DNA of 64,000 nucleotides from Parerythrobacter jejuensis. Lineage in GTDB: Bacteria > Pseudomonadota > Alphaproteobacteria > Sphingomonadales > Sphingomonadaceae. The translations under genes were made by a program, and so were the position numbers. The notes under the pieces were generated by a model. That model was not told where the DNA came from and made no database searches. It saw nothing but the letters and a program-made list of their open reading frames with translations. The first letter of the stretch is position 1, and every line of letters starts with the position of its first letter. Below are positions 46,194 to 55,047 of this stretch, piece by piece. Location of the stretch: contig NZ_BAAAZF010000001.1 in assembly GCF_039536765.1 (NCBI RefSeq), forward strand, positions 2,811,501 through 2,875,500. Direction: 5' to 3'.

Positions 46194-47897
46194 ATGGCAA
46201 CCACCGCTGAAGGCTTTGACGCCCACCACGAGGACCACGCGCATGACGCTGATCACAAGCCGGGCTTCTTTGCCCGGTGGTTCATGTCGACCAACCACAA
46301 GGATATCGGCACGCTCTACCTGATCTTCGCGATCTTCGCGGGTATCATCGGTGGTGCCATTTCCGGTGTCATGCGGGCCGAGCTTGCTGCACCTGGCATC
46401 CAATACCTGGGGTATTGGGTTGAATTCATGGGCGGCGAGGCAAGCTTCGATGCCAATCTGCACATGTGGAACGTTTTCATCACGGCGCATGGCCTGATCA
46501 TGGTCTTCTTCATGGTCATGCCGGCCATGATCGGTGGCTTCGGCAACTGGTTCGTGCCGCTGATGATCGGGGCGCCGGATATGGCCTTCCCGCGGATGAA
46601 CAACATCTCTTTCTGGCTGACGGTCGTGGGCTTCTGTTCGCTGTTGTTCTCGCTGTTCGTTCCGGGCGGAACGGGTCTTGGTGCGGGTGTCGGCTGGACC
46701 GTTTACGCTCCGCTTTCGACCACCGGCTCTACCGGGCCTGCGGTCGACTTTGCGATCTTCTCGCTCCACCTTGCGGGCGCAGGCTCGATCCTGGGGGCGA
46801 CCAACTTCATCACCACCATCTTCAACATGCGTGCGCCGGGCATGACCCTGCACAAGATGCCGCTGTTCGTATGGTCGGTGCTGGTCACGGCCTTCCTTCT
46901 GTTGCTGGCGCTGCCGGTGCTGGCTGCTGCCATCACTATGCTGCTGACGGACCGCAACTTCGGCACCACCTTCTTCGATCCTGCCGGTGGCGGTGATCCT
47001 GTCCTGTACCAGCACCTGTTCTGGTTCTTCGGTCACCCCGAAGTGTATATCATGATCCTGCCGGGCTTCGGCATGATCAGCCAGATCGTCGCGACCTTCA
47101 GCCGCAAGCCGGTGTTCGGCTATCTCGGCATGGCTTACGCCATGGTTGCGATCGGCGTTGTCGGCTTCATCGTGTGGGCGCACCACATGTATACGGTCGG
47201 CCTCGACGTAAACACGAAGATGTATTTCACCGCTGCAACGATGGTGATCGCCGTACCTACGGGCGTGAAGATCTTCAGCTGGGTCGCCACTATGTGGGGC
47301 GGTAGCGTTGAGTTCAAATCACCGATGGTCTGGGCGATGGGCTTCATCTTCCTGTTCACCGTTGGCGGCGTGACCGGCGTTGTGCTGGCCAATGGCGGCA
47401 TCGACGATAATCTGCACGACACCTATTACGTGGTGGCACACTTCCACTACGTGCTGTCGATGGGTGCCGTGTTCTCGCTGTTCGCGGGCTTCTATTACTG
47501 GTTCCCGAAGATGAGTGGCCGGATGCACAGCGAGTTCCTCTCGCACCTGCATTTCTGGACCTTCTTCATCGGCGTGAACGTGATCTTCTTCCCGCAGCAT
47601 TTCCTCGGGATGCAGGGTATGCCGCGCCGCTATCCGGATTACACCGCTGCCTACACCTTCTGGAATGAGGTCTCGACGGCTGGCTATATGATCATGGCCG
47701 GTTCGATGCTGATCTTCTTCGTCAATCTCGCTTACGCATTCATCGCGGGCAAGAAGGCCGAAGCCAATTATTGGGGTGAAGGGGCAACGACGCTGGAATG
47801 GACCTTGTCCAGCCCGCCGCCATTCCACCAGTTCGAAACCTTGCCGGTAATCGAGGAACACCACGATTATCACGATCACATGCCCGCCAAGGGTTGA
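46194..47897 (+). CDS. ctaD: cytochrome c oxidase subunit I
   Basis: The 567-residue catalytic subunit with haem a, haem a3 and CuB. Twelve membrane helices and the ligand motifs are present: first haem-a His in [13 protein letters not shown], CuB His with cross-linked Tyr in [18 protein letters not shown] (D- and K-pathway region), HHMYTVGLD, and the haem ligands in [21 protein letters not shown] with the preceding Glu (GHPEVY) marks an A-type oxidase. A hairpin with a T tract follows the gene. Confidence 0.98.
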   Translation: MATTAEGFDAHHEDHAHDADHKPGFFARWFMSTNHKDIGTLYLIFAIFAGIIGGAISGVMRAELAAPGIQYLGYWVEFMGGEASFDANLHMWNVFITAHGLIMVFFMVMPAMIGGFGNWFVPLMIGAPDMAFPRMNNISFWLTVVGFCSLLFSLFVPGGTGLGAGVGWTVYAPLSTTGSTGPAVDFAIFSLHLAGAGSILGATNFITTIFNMRAPGMTLHKMPLFVWSVLVTAFLLLLALPVLAAAITMLLTDRNFGTTFFDPAGGGDPVLYQHLFWFFGHPEVYIMILPGFGMISQIVATFSRKPVFGYLGMAYAMVAIGVVGFIVWAHHMYTVGLDVNTKMYFTAATMVIAVPTGVKIFSWVATMWGGSVEFKSPMVWAMGFIFLFTVGGVTGVVLANGGIDDNLHDTYYVVAHFHYVLSMGAVFSLFAGFYYWFPKMSGRMHSEFLSHLHFWTFFIGVNVIFFPQHFLGMQGMPRRYPDYTAAYTFWNEVSTAGYMIMAGSMLIFFVNLAYAFIAGKKAEANYWGEGATTLEWTLSSPPPFHQFETLPVIEEHHDYHDHMPAKG

Positions 47898-47944
47898 TGT
47901 TTGCGGCCCCCGGTTAAGGCGGGCCGGGACAAACCAAACAAGTG

Positions 47945-47975
47945 GGGGGCGTGCCAGCAATGGCGCGCCCCCTTT
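47945..47975 (+). terminator. terminator-like hairpin between ctaD and ctaB
   Basis: GGGGGCGTGCCA (47945-47956), loop GCAA, and TGGCGCGCCCCC (47961-47972) form a 12-bp stem with one G-U pair, capped by a GNRA-type tetraloop and followed by TTT. It lies inside an operon, so it probably lowers expression of assembly genes relative to ctaC and ctaD or protects the upstream mRNA. Confidence 0.75.
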
Positions 47976-48004
47976 GCAAGAAGGCCTGCCACACGGCTGA
48001 TGAC

Positions 48005-48922
48005 ATGACTGCTACTGCCACCCCTGTTGTTCTGCCCTCGGATTGGCGCGATTTCTTCGCGCTGACCAAGCCGCGCGTGATGAGCCTGGTGATCTTTACC
48101 GGCCTGTGCGGCCTTTTGGCGGCACCGGAGGGGATCAACCCGGTGATCGGCTTTACCGCCATTCTCTGCATTGCCTTGGGCGCGGGCGGTGCGGCGACGC
48201 TGAACCAGTGGTGGGAATCGGATCTCGATGCGGGCATGAAACGTACCGCACAGCGGCCCCTGCCAGCCGGGCGCCTGGCCCATGGTGACGCGCTGACTTT
48301 CGGTATTATCCTGTCAGTCGGATCAGTGATCGTGATGGGACTTGCGGTGCATTGGCTCGCAGCGTCGATCCTGGCGATCTCGATTCTCTATTACGCGGTG
48401 ATCTACACCATTTGGCTCAAGCCGCGCACGCCGCAGAACATCGTGATTGGCGGCGGGGCAGGCGCATTCCCGCCGATGATCGGCTGGGTCGCCGTGACCG
48501 GCGAGATTACGGCGATGCCGATCCTGCTGTTCGCCATCATTTTCATGTGGACGCCGCCGCATTTCTGGGCGCTCGCGCTGTTTGTGCAGTCGGACTACGC
48601 CAAGGTCGGCATTCCCATGATGCCGGTGGTGAAGGGCGAGGCCAGCACTCGTCGCCAGATCCTGATCTACGCGGTCCTGTTGCTTCCCTTTGTGATAGCA
48701 CCGTGGTGGATCGGCGGTACCGGCGCGATCTATGGTATCGTTGCGCTCGTGCTGACCCTGGCGTTCATCGCTTTGTCGGTGCCAGTGGCGACCCGCCGCG
48801 CAGTCGAAGGTGACAGCATGAAGCCGGAAAAGCGCCTGTTCGGCTTCAGTATCCTATACCTGTTCGCCCTGTTCGCCGCGCTTGTTGTCGATCGTTTTGT
48901 ATCCCCCCTATGGAACCTGTGA
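48005..48922 (+). CDS. ctaB: protohaem IX farnesyltransferase (haem O synthase)
   Basis: CtaB farnesylates haem b to haem O for the oxidase. 305 residues with many membrane helices and both prenyltransferase motifs: [19 protein letters not shown] (about 68-86, first Asp-rich motif) and [15 protein letters not shown] (about 197-211). I chose ATG 48005 (MTATATP), since the frame upstream runs through the hairpin. Its stop overlaps the next small gene (TGATG). Confidence 0.95.
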   Translation: MTATATPVVLPSDWRDFFALTKPRVMSLVIFTGLCGLLAAPEGINPVIGFTAILCIALGAGGAATLNQWWESDLDAGMKRTAQRPLPAGRLAHGDALTFGIILSVGSVIVMGLAVHWLAASILAISILYYAVIYTIWLKPRTPQNIVIGGGAGAFPPMIGWVAVTGEITAMPILLFAIIFMWTPPHFWALALFVQSDYAKVGIPMMPVVKGEASTRRQILIYAVLLLPFVIAPWWIGGTGAIYGIVALVLTLAFIALSVPVATRRAVEGDSMKPEKRLFGFSILYLFALFAALVVDRFVSPLWNL

Positions 48923-49047
48923 TGACCCCCGAAGAAGAAACCGAATTCAACCGCCGACGTAACAGCCGCAACCTTGCCCTGGGCGCGGTGCTGCTGTTCT
49001 TCGTTGTCTTGTTCTATGCTATCACTATCGTACGCATGGGAGATTGA
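48922..49047 (+). CDS. 41-residue single-helix protein of the cytochrome oxidase operon
   Basis: A short protein ([19 protein letters not shown], then a hydrophobic helix GAVLLFFVVLFYAITIV and the end RMGD). The ATG overlaps the ctaB stop (TGATG); an in-frame ATG at 48910 is possible. Similar short single-helix proteins, sometimes called CoxF-like, lie between ctaB and ctaG in alphaproteobacterial cox operons. Role in oxidase assembly is inferred from position. Confidence 0.78.
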   Translation: MTPEEETEFNRRRNSRNLALGAVLLFFVVLFYAITIVRMGD

Positions 49048-49051
49048 GCCG

Positions 49052-49624
49052 GTGACCACTGCGACCCTCGAACAAAAGAATCTGCGCGTCGGCTTCTACG
49101 CGCTTTTCGGCGCGGTCTTCATGCTGGGCATGGGCTACGCCGCCGTGCCGCTCTACGATCTGTTTTGCCGGGTGACCGGTTTTGGCGGGACAACCCAACG
49201 CGCCACGGAAAGCGAAGCTGACGCTGCCGCGCGGATGGCGGCAAGTGCCGGCGCGCCAACAATGTCGATCCGGTTCGATGCCAGTATCGCGCGCAACGTG
49301 CCGTGGACATTCAAGCCTGCGCAATCGACCGATACCGTCCAGATCGGTGTTCGCGACATGGCGTTCTATACCGCCAAGAACAATTCCAGCGTGCCGATCA
49401 CCGGCACGGCTACCTTCAATGTCGAGCCGGAGCAAGCGGGCAAATATTTCAACAAGATCCAGTGCTTCTGCTTTACCGAACAGACGCTCCAGCCCGGGCA
49501 GGAAGTGCGTATGCCGGTGCTCTATTTCGTCGATCCGGCGGCGCTGGAAGACGAGAATATGCAGGGCGTCGAACAGATAACTTTGAGCTACACTTTCCAC
49601 CGCAAGGTAGAGAGTGACAGCTAA
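49052..49624 (+). CDS. ctaG: cytochrome c oxidase assembly protein CtaG/Cox11
   Basis: Copper chaperone that delivers CuB to subunit I. 190 residues: one N-terminal membrane helix (about 18-37, VGFYALFGAVFMLGMGYAAV), the PLYDLFCRVTGFGGT motif, and the Cu-binding KIQCFCFTEQTL (about 133-144) in an immunoglobulin-like periplasmic domain. Start is GTG at 49052, four bases after the small gene's stop. Confidence 0.95.
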   Translation: MTTATLEQKNLRVGFYALFGAVFMLGMGYAAVPLYDLFCRVTGFGGTTQRATESEADAAARMAASAGAPTMSIRFDASIARNVPWTFKPAQSTDTVQIGVRDMAFYTAKNNSSVPITGTATFNVEPEQAGKYFNKIQCFCFTEQTLQPGQEVRMPVLYFVDPAALEDENMQGVEQITLSYTFHRKVESDS

Positions 49625-49691
49625 CCCCTAGACCCGCTGCCACAGGGGCATTATGGGCAGCGTCAAACACGCATAAACAGGATAGCGATCC

Positions 49692-50552
49692 ATGGCTGGT
49701 GCCAAGAACCACGATTATCACATTCTCGAACCCGATATCTGGCCGCTGATCGGCTCGTTCTCGGCGCTCACCTTCACCTCGGGCATGGTTCTGTACATGC
49801 ACGAGATGCCCAGTTGGCAGATCGTACTCGGCCTCGGCATCATGGGGCTGATCGCGACGTTCTTCGCATGGTTCTCCAACGTTGTGAAAGAGGCCGAGCG
49901 CGGCGATCACACGCCGGTAGTTCAGCTGCACATGCGCTATGGCATGATCCTGTTCATTGCATCCGAAGTGATGTTCTTCGTCGGCTGGTTCTGGAGCTGG
50001 TTCGATTTCGCCCTGTTCCCTGCACCCCTCGATTATGCCGATGGTCTGTGGACCAACATGATCGGGCAGGAGGGCGCAGCATCGCTCGAAAGCTTCCCGC
50101 CCAAGGGTATTGAGGTTCTCAATGCATTCGATCTGCCATTGCTCAACACCCTGATCCTGCTGTGCTCGGGCACCACCGTGACCTGGGCTCACCACTCGCT
50201 TCTGAACGGCGACCGCGAGGGATTGAAGAAGGGTCTATGGCTGACGATCCTGCTCGGCGTGCTGTTCAGCTGCGTGCAGGCGTATGAGTATGCTGTTGCC
50301 CCGTTCGCATTCGGCGGCAACACCTATAGCTCGGCCTTCTACATGGCGACCGGCTTCCACGGCTTCCACGTTCTGATCGGCACGATCTTCCTGATCGTCT
50401 GCCTGGTGCGGACCTACAAGGGCCACTTTACCCCGCGCCAGCATTTCGGTTTCGAAGCTGCCGCCTGGTACTGGCACTTCGTCGATGTCGTCTGGCTGTT
50501 CCTGTTCATCGCCGTCTATGTATGGGGCGGTTGGGGCGCACCGGTCCATTGA
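49692..50552 (+). CDS. ctaE: cytochrome c oxidase subunit III
   Basis: The 286-residue core subunit III with seven hydrophobic helices. Family blocks: YGMILFIASEVMFFVGWFW (about 80-98), TVTWAHHSLL (about 163), YSSAFYMATGFHGFHVLIGT (about 215) and AAWYWHFVDVVWLFLF near the C terminus. The stop overlaps the start of the DUF983 gene (TGATG). Confidence 0.97.
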   Translation: MAGAKNHDYHILEPDIWPLIGSFSALTFTSGMVLYMHEMPSWQIVLGLGIMGLIATFFAWFSNVVKEAERGDHTPVVQLHMRYGMILFIASEVMFFVGWFWSWFDFALFPAPLDYADGLWTNMIGQEGAASLESFPPKGIEVLNAFDLPLLNTLILLCSGTTVTWAHHSLLNGDREGLKKGLWLTILLGVLFSCVQAYEYAVAPFAFGGNTYSSAFYMATGFHGFHVLIGTIFLIVCLVRTYKGHFTPRQHFGFEAAAWYWHFVDVVWLFLFIAVYVWGGWGAPVH

Positions 50553-50941
50553 TGCAGTCCGGTTCGCCGGATACACCGAAAGGGCAGCCCGCCATTGGTG
50601 AGGCTGCCCTTTTCGGTTTGTGCCCCAATTGCGGGGCGCGCACTTTGTTTTCGGGGCTGACGTCCTTTGCCCCGCGTTGCCGTGCCTGTGGGCTGGACTT
50701 GGGCCAGTTCAATGTCGGGGATGGGCCCGCCGCATTCCTGATCCTGATCGTGGGGGCGGTAGTTGTAGGGCTGGCGGCGTGGCTGCAGGTCAGCGTGGAG
50801 CCTCCATGGTGGGTTCATGTTCTGCTGTGGCTGCCGATCAGCATTGCATTGACATTGGGTGGCTTGCGCATGGCCAAGGCGGCATTGCTGGTATCCGAAA
50901 ATCGCAACAAGGCCCGCGAAGCGGGGAGCAACGATCTGTGA
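50552..50941 (+). CDS. DUF983 zinc-ribbon membrane protein
   Basis: A 129-residue DUF983 protein. The N-terminal half has a zinc ribbon (LCPNCGARTLF and CRACGLDL), followed by two membrane helices (about 62-82 and 88-106). DUF983 genes regularly lie between ctaE and surf1 in alphaproteobacteria, suggesting a role in oxidase assembly; no activity is known to me. Overlaps surf1 (GTGA). Confidence 0.92.
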   Translation: MQSGSPDTPKGQPAIGEAALFGLCPNCGARTLFSGLTSFAPRCRACGLDLGQFNVGDGPAAFLILIVGAVVVGLAAWLQVSVEPPWWVHVLLWLPISIALTLGGLRMAKAALLVSENRNKAREAGSNDL

Positions 50942-51507
50942 CCAAGAATATTCCAATCATTCCCACCATCATTGTCGTTGCGTCTGTTCTGACGATGATC
51001 GGCCTGGGTATCTGGCAATTGGGCCGGGCTGACGAGAAGGAAGCGCTGATCGCCAGCTACAGCTTGGCGAAGGACAATACCGAAGCGGTGGCTTGGCCAA
51101 GGACGGAAGAGGCTCTGGAACAAAGCCTGTTCCGGCGCAGCGAGCTGATCTGCGATCGCGTGATCGACCGACGCCAGACTGCCGGAACCAGTAACAAGGG
51201 GACGAAGGGATGGGCCCAGATCGCCCGCTGTGCGCTGGATGGTGGGGGCGAAGCCGAGATCGCGCTGGGCTGGTCCCGTGCGCCCGAAGGTCCGCAATGG
51301 GCGGGGGGAGAGGTTGCGGGCCTGATCGGCCCCGGGCCCAAGCTGATTGCCGATCCGCCACGGGCTGGCCTGACCCCATTGGCAAAGCCTGATCCGAAGG
51401 ACCTGCCGAACAACCATCTGGCCTATGCCGGGCAATGGTTCTTTTTCGCGCTGACGGCGCTGGTGATCTATTTTCTGGCGCTTAGGAAGAAGCGGCAGGA
51501 CGGCTGA
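50938..51507 (+). CDS. surf1: SURF1 family cytochrome oxidase assembly protein
   Basis: SURF1 aids haem a insertion into subunit I. 189 residues, shorter than typical SURF1: N-terminal membrane helix with LGIWQLGRADEKEALI (about 23-38), a C-terminal helix (WFFFALTALVIYFLALRKK), and the NNHLAYAGQWFFFA motif. The middle region is compact. GTG start overlaps the DUF983 stop. Confidence 0.9.
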   Translation: MTKNIPIIPTIIVVASVLTMIGLGIWQLGRADEKEALIASYSLAKDNTEAVAWPRTEEALEQSLFRRSELICDRVIDRRQTAGTSNKGTKGWAQIARCALDGGGEAEIALGWSRAPEGPQWAGGEVAGLIGPGPKLIADPPRAGLTPLAKPDPKDLPNNHLAYAGQWFFFALTALVIYFLALRKKRQDG

Positions 51508-51571
51508 CTTTAGCCGCGTCAACGCCGTCTTTCTTGCCCGCCAGCCGCACGCTCGCTAACCCGCTGCTACG

Positions 51572-52972
51572 ATGCAATATGTCTCCACTCGCGGCGCGGC
51601 GCCCAAGCTCTCTTTCGAGGATGTCACTCTGACTGGCCTGGCCAGCGATGGCGGCCTCTATATTCCTGAAAGCTGGCCCAGCTTTTCGGCAAGCGAAATC
51701 GCCGCCATGCGCGGACTGCCCTATGCCGAAATTGCGGCGCGGGTGATGCATCGCTTCGTTGGCGACAGTCTTAGTTTCGAAGAGCTGCGGGAACTGACGG
51801 GTGAGGCCTATGGCCGGTTTGCCCACGCCGCGGTGGTCCCGTTGACCCAGCTCGACGAACGCCATTGGCTGATGGAATTGTTCCATGGCCCAACCCTGGC
51901 CTTCAAGGATGTTGCGCTGCAGCTGCTGGGCCTGTTCTTCGAGCGATTTCTGGCCCGTCGTGGCGAGCAACTGACCCTGGTCGGCGCGACCAGTGGCGAC
52001 ACCGGTAGCGCGGCGATCGATGCGGTGGCCGGCCGCGAAGGGGTGGAGATATTTATGCTCCATCCGCAGGGCCGGATCAGCGATGTCCAGCGCCGGCAGA
52101 TGACGACAGTGCGCGCACCCAATGTTCACAACATCGCCATTTCGGGCAGTTTCGATGACGGGCAGGCGGCGGTGAAGCGCATGTTCACGGACCCAGCCTT
52201 GAAGGGCAAGCTCCAGCTGGGTGCAGTCAATTCGATCAACTGGGCCCGCCTGATGGCGCAGGTCGTCTATTACTTCACCTCTGCGCTCCAGCTTGGCGCG
52301 CCGGACCGGCCCGTGGCCTTCAGCGTACCCACGGGCAATTTCGGAGATGTCTTCGCCGGCTATGTCGCGGCGCAGATGGGCCTTCCGGTTGCGAAGCTGG
52401 TCGTTGCCACGAATATCAACGACATCCTGCACCGCGCTTTGTCCGACGGGGATTATTCAGCGGGTGAGGTAACGCCGACAGCGGCGCCCAGCATGGATAT
52501 CCAGGTCAGTTCCAATTTCGAGCGCTTGCTGTTCGATTGCGGCGGGCGTGACGGCAATGCCTTGGCCGATCAGATGCGCGCGTTCGAGGTGAGCAAGGCC
52601 ATGCGGTTGACCAATGCCCAACGCGAAGGCGCTTCGGGCTTGTTTACCAGCGTCCGGGCCGATCAGGATGCGATGGCGCACACCATGCGCCGCGCGTTTC
52701 AATATTGCGGTGAAGTGATCGACCCGCATACCGCGATCGGCCTGCATGCCGCGCATGAAGTTGATCTATCGCCTGACATTCCAGTCGTGACCCTGGCCAC
52801 TGCACATCCCGCAAAGTTTCGCGATGCAGTCGAGCGGGCAACCGGCACCCGGCCTGCGCTGCCGGCGCGGGTGGGCGATCTGTTTGCGCGGGAAGAGCAT
52901 TTTACCGAGTTGGAAGGTGATTACGATCAGTTGGTGGATTTCATCACGACCAATGCGGTGCAAGGCCGGTAA
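51572..52972 (+). CDS. thrC: threonine synthase
   Basis: PLP enzyme converting O-phosphohomoserine to threonine. 466 residues of the longer (class 2) type with MQYVSTRGAAPKLSFEDVTL at the N terminus, the PLP lysine in HGPTLAFKDVALQLLG (about 108), GATSGDTGSAAIDAV (about 134-148) and the phosphate-binding PTGNFGDVFAGY (about 253). Follows surf1 by 64 bases, a common alphaproteobacterial arrangement. Shares one base with the next gene (TAATG). Confidence 0.96.
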   Translation: MQYVSTRGAAPKLSFEDVTLTGLASDGGLYIPESWPSFSASEIAAMRGLPYAEIAARVMHRFVGDSLSFEELRELTGEAYGRFAHAAVVPLTQLDERHWLMELFHGPTLAFKDVALQLLGLFFERFLARRGEQLTLVGATSGDTGSAAIDAVAGREGVEIFMLHPQGRISDVQRRQMTTVRAPNVHNIAISGSFDDGQAAVKRMFTDPALKGKLQLGAVNSINWARLMAQVVYYFTSALQLGAPDRPVAFSVPTGNFGDVFAGYVAAQMGLPVAKLVVATNINDILHRALSDGDYSAGEVTPTAAPSMDIQVSSNFERLLFDCGGRDGNALADQMRAFEVSKAMRLTNAQREGASGLFTSVRADQDAMAHTMRRAFQYCGEVIDPHTAIGLHAAHEVDLSPDIPVVTLATAHPAKFRDAVERATGTRPALPARVGDLFAREEHFTELEGDYDQLVDFITTNAVQGR

Positions 52973-53859
52973 TGGCTGAACTGGTCCGCCAACCGCATTT
53001 AATGATCGGGGAGGGCTGGGACAGCTATGGCCTTGTCGATAGCGGTCACGGGCGCAAGCTGGAACGCTTTGGCCCCTACCGTTTCATCCGGCCCGAGCCT
53101 CAGGCGATGTGGGCACCGCAATCGCAAGAGTGGCAGGCGGATGGCGAATTTGTGCCCGGAGCAGACGAGGATGGTGGCGGGCGCTGGCAATTGTCACCCG
53201 AAGTGCCCGAGGCAGGCTGGCCGCTGGAATGGAATGACGCCCGGTTTACCGCACAATGCACGCCGTTTCGCCATCTCGGATTCTTTCCGGACATGGCGCC
53301 GGTGTGGGACTGGATGCGCGGGCAGTTGGCGGACAAGCCCGATGCCCAAACCCTCAACCTGTTCGGCTATACCGGTGTTGGCTCGCTCGCGCTGAGCGGA
53401 TGCGGGCCGGTGACCCATGTCGATGCGTCCAAGAAATCGGTCGCGCAGGCACGCGAAAACGCGTCCCTGTCAGGTATGGAGGATCGCCCGATCCGCTGGC
53501 TGATCGATGATGCAGCCAAGTTCACGGCGCGCGAAGTACGCCGCAAAAAGCGTTATGACGGGATCATCCTCGATCCTCCCAAATTCGGGCGCGGACCCAA
53601 AAACGAGATCTGGCGGATCGAAGACAGCCTGGCTGAACTGGTCGGGGATTGCCGGCAACTGCTCGATAGTGACAGCCGCTTCCTGTTCCTGACAGTATAT
53701 GCCGTGCGCATGTCGAGCCTGTCGCTGGGCGGATTGCTGGCCGACATTTTCGCAGGGTTGCCTGGTACTATCGAACATGGCGACCTGGCGGTGCAGGAGG
53801 AGGGCAGCGGTCGTCTGCTCCCCACCGCGATTTTTGCGCGTTGGAACAATCGACCATGA
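52972..53859 (+). CDS. RlmI-like class I SAM-dependent (23S rRNA) methyltransferase
   Basis: A 295-residue Rossmann methyltransferase resembling the catalytic half of RlmI/RlmK. Motif I region LFGYTGVGSLALSGCG, THVDASKKSVAQARENA, and the cytosine-C5-type NPPY-equivalent GIILDPPKFGRGPKNE (about 195-210) are seen. No PUA domain precedes it. RNA methylation is the best inference. Its end overlaps the lipoprotein start (ATGA). Confidence 0.88.
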   Translation: MAELVRQPHLMIGEGWDSYGLVDSGHGRKLERFGPYRFIRPEPQAMWAPQSQEWQADGEFVPGADEDGGGRWQLSPEVPEAGWPLEWNDARFTAQCTPFRHLGFFPDMAPVWDWMRGQLADKPDAQTLNLFGYTGVGSLALSGCGPVTHVDASKKSVAQARENASLSGMEDRPIRWLIDDAAKFTAREVRRKKRYDGIILDPPKFGRGPKNEIWRIEDSLAELVGDCRQLLDSDSRFLFLTVYAVRMSSLSLGGLLADIFAGLPGTIEHGDLAVQEEGSGRLLPTAIFARWNNRP

Positions 53860-54296
53860 GGGCGCATGCAACGATTGTAGCAACCCTTGCGGTGGCACTG
53901 ATGGGTTGCACGGCGCAGGCGGCGCCCGATCCAGGCCCTGTTCCTACTGCGAGTATTCCCGACACCCCTGTTGCGTCGCTGGCAACCGGGCTCTGGGTCG
54001 GCGATCTGCCCCTGTGTTCAGAGACGGTACTCGACGCAAAGGTGACGACCGGTTCGTCCATGGGCATGGCCGGGCCGAATTTTTTCCTGAACATCCGGCT
54101 GGCCGAAGAAGCTGCCAACATCTTTGCCGGGATGACGCGTGCCAGGGTGGGGCAGGAACTCCCGATTATGCTCGATGGCAAGGTGCTGCTCTCGCCGCGG
54201 ATAAACGAACAGATACTTGGCGGTGCGCTGCAAATATCGGCCCCGCGTGAGGAACTCGAGCGGGCCCTCCAACGGATCGAAGGACCTTGCGGTTAG
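53856..54296 (+). CDS. lipoprotein with a SecD P1-head-like domain
   Basis: A 146-residue lipoprotein: signal sequence and lipobox L-M-G-C with C18, a Pro-rich linker to about 40, then a beta/alpha domain. NFFLNIRLAEEAANIFAGMT, VGQELPIMLDGKVLLSPRI and NEQILGGALQIS follow the pattern of the SecD periplasmic P1 head (F-x-x-x-T, D-G-x-x-x-x-P-x-I, I-x-G-G-x-x-x-I-S). C54 and C145 could form a disulfide. It carries none of the SecD membrane helices. Function unknown. Confidence 0.75.
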   Translation: MRAHATIVATLAVALMGCTAQAAPDPGPVPTASIPDTPVASLATGLWVGDLPLCSETVLDAKVTTGSSMGMAGPNFFLNIRLAEEAANIFAGMTRARVGQELPIMLDGKVLLSPRINEQILGGALQISAPREELERALQRIEGPCG

Positions 54297-54338
54297 ACGT
54301 CGCTGGCGGCTATGCGCCGCCGCGTGTAAAGGAAAAGC

Positions 54339-54710
54339 ATGGCCGACAGCCTCACCCTCCAGTTTGCCGATCTTGAAACCGATGTTCTGACGGGCATTTA
54401 TTCGGAAGAGACGGGCAAGCCGCAACCGCTGCGGATTACGATAGAGGCGGACTACAAGATCGCCGATCGCTACGATCCGGACACGCCGCTGGATGCGAGC
54501 AAGAATTATATGGACCTCAAATTCGCGGCCACCGACGGGTTGCCTGAAGGGGTGCACTTCAAACTGATCGAATCGCTGGCCGATCACATTTGCGAGACCC
54601 TGTTCGCGCAAGACAGGAATGTGCTCGCCGTGACGGTCAAGATTGTGAAGCTCGCCATTGCCGAGCACAACGAAAAAATCGGGATCACGATGCGGCGAGA
54701 GCGCCGCTGA
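54339..54710 (+). CDS. folB: dihydroneopterin aldolase
   Basis: FolB cleaves 7,8-dihydroneopterin in folate synthesis. 123 residues of the T-fold family: ADLETDVLTGIYSEETGKPQ carries the pterin-binding Glu, and VKIVKLAIAEHNEKIGI the catalytic Lys region. Slightly longer at the C terminus than E. coli FolB. It is followed after one base by an SDR-like fragment gene and then moaA, so folate and molybdopterin genes share one strand and probably one transcript. Confidence 0.85.
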   Translation: MADSLTLQFADLETDVLTGIYSEETGKPQPLRITIEADYKIADRYDPDTPLDASKNYMDLKFAATDGLPEGVHFKLIESLADHICETLFAQDRNVLAVTVKIVKLAIAEHNEKIGITMRRERR

Positions 54711-54711
54711 T

Positions 54712-55047
54712 ATGGCGCAGGGCGTGCTCGAAACCGGCCCCCTGCCGCACGAGGCGCTGGCAGCAGCGCGGGCATTCCACGCCGAACAGCTACCCAAAGT
54801 GACAAGCGCGCTCGCCGGAGAAATCGATAATCTGGCCATCGTGATGAAGTGTCCAGCCTATGATCATGCCGACTGGCGCCGTGCGATTGCGCGCGACCTG
54901 GCGCGGGAATACGCACCCAAACGGGTGAATATCGTTGCCGGTGATGCGGCGGACGAGATTGAAGCGACGCTCGCCTTTCTTGACGCGGCTCCCGGTGTCA
55001 CCGGGCACTATCTGCCGTTGCAGAGCGGGGGAGGGGCCCGTGTCTGA
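54712..55047 (+). CDS. short SDR-like (Rossmann-fold) protein
   Basis: A 111-residue protein. RRAIARDLAREYAPKRVNIVAG and the end APGVTGHYLPLQSGG resemble the last third of short-chain dehydrogenases (the A-P-x-x-I-R-V-N and V-T-G-x-x-x-x-x-D-G-G region). The cofactor motif TGxxxGxG and the YxxxK pair are absent, so it is not a working reductase. It lies between folB and moaA and overlaps moaA by eight bases. A binding or regulatory role, or a remnant of a FolM-like reductase, is possible. Confidence 0.65.
   Translation: MAQGVLETGPLPHEALAAARAFHAEQLPKVTSALAGEIDNLAIVMKCPAYDHADWRRAIARDLAREYAPKRVNIVAGDAADEIEATLAFLDAAPGVTGHYLPLQSGGGARV

Noticed and set aside
45936-47186. Open frame of about 415 codons opposite ctaC and ctaD
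   Set aside because: Low-complexity His/Arg/Asp composition and complete overlap with two certain genes.
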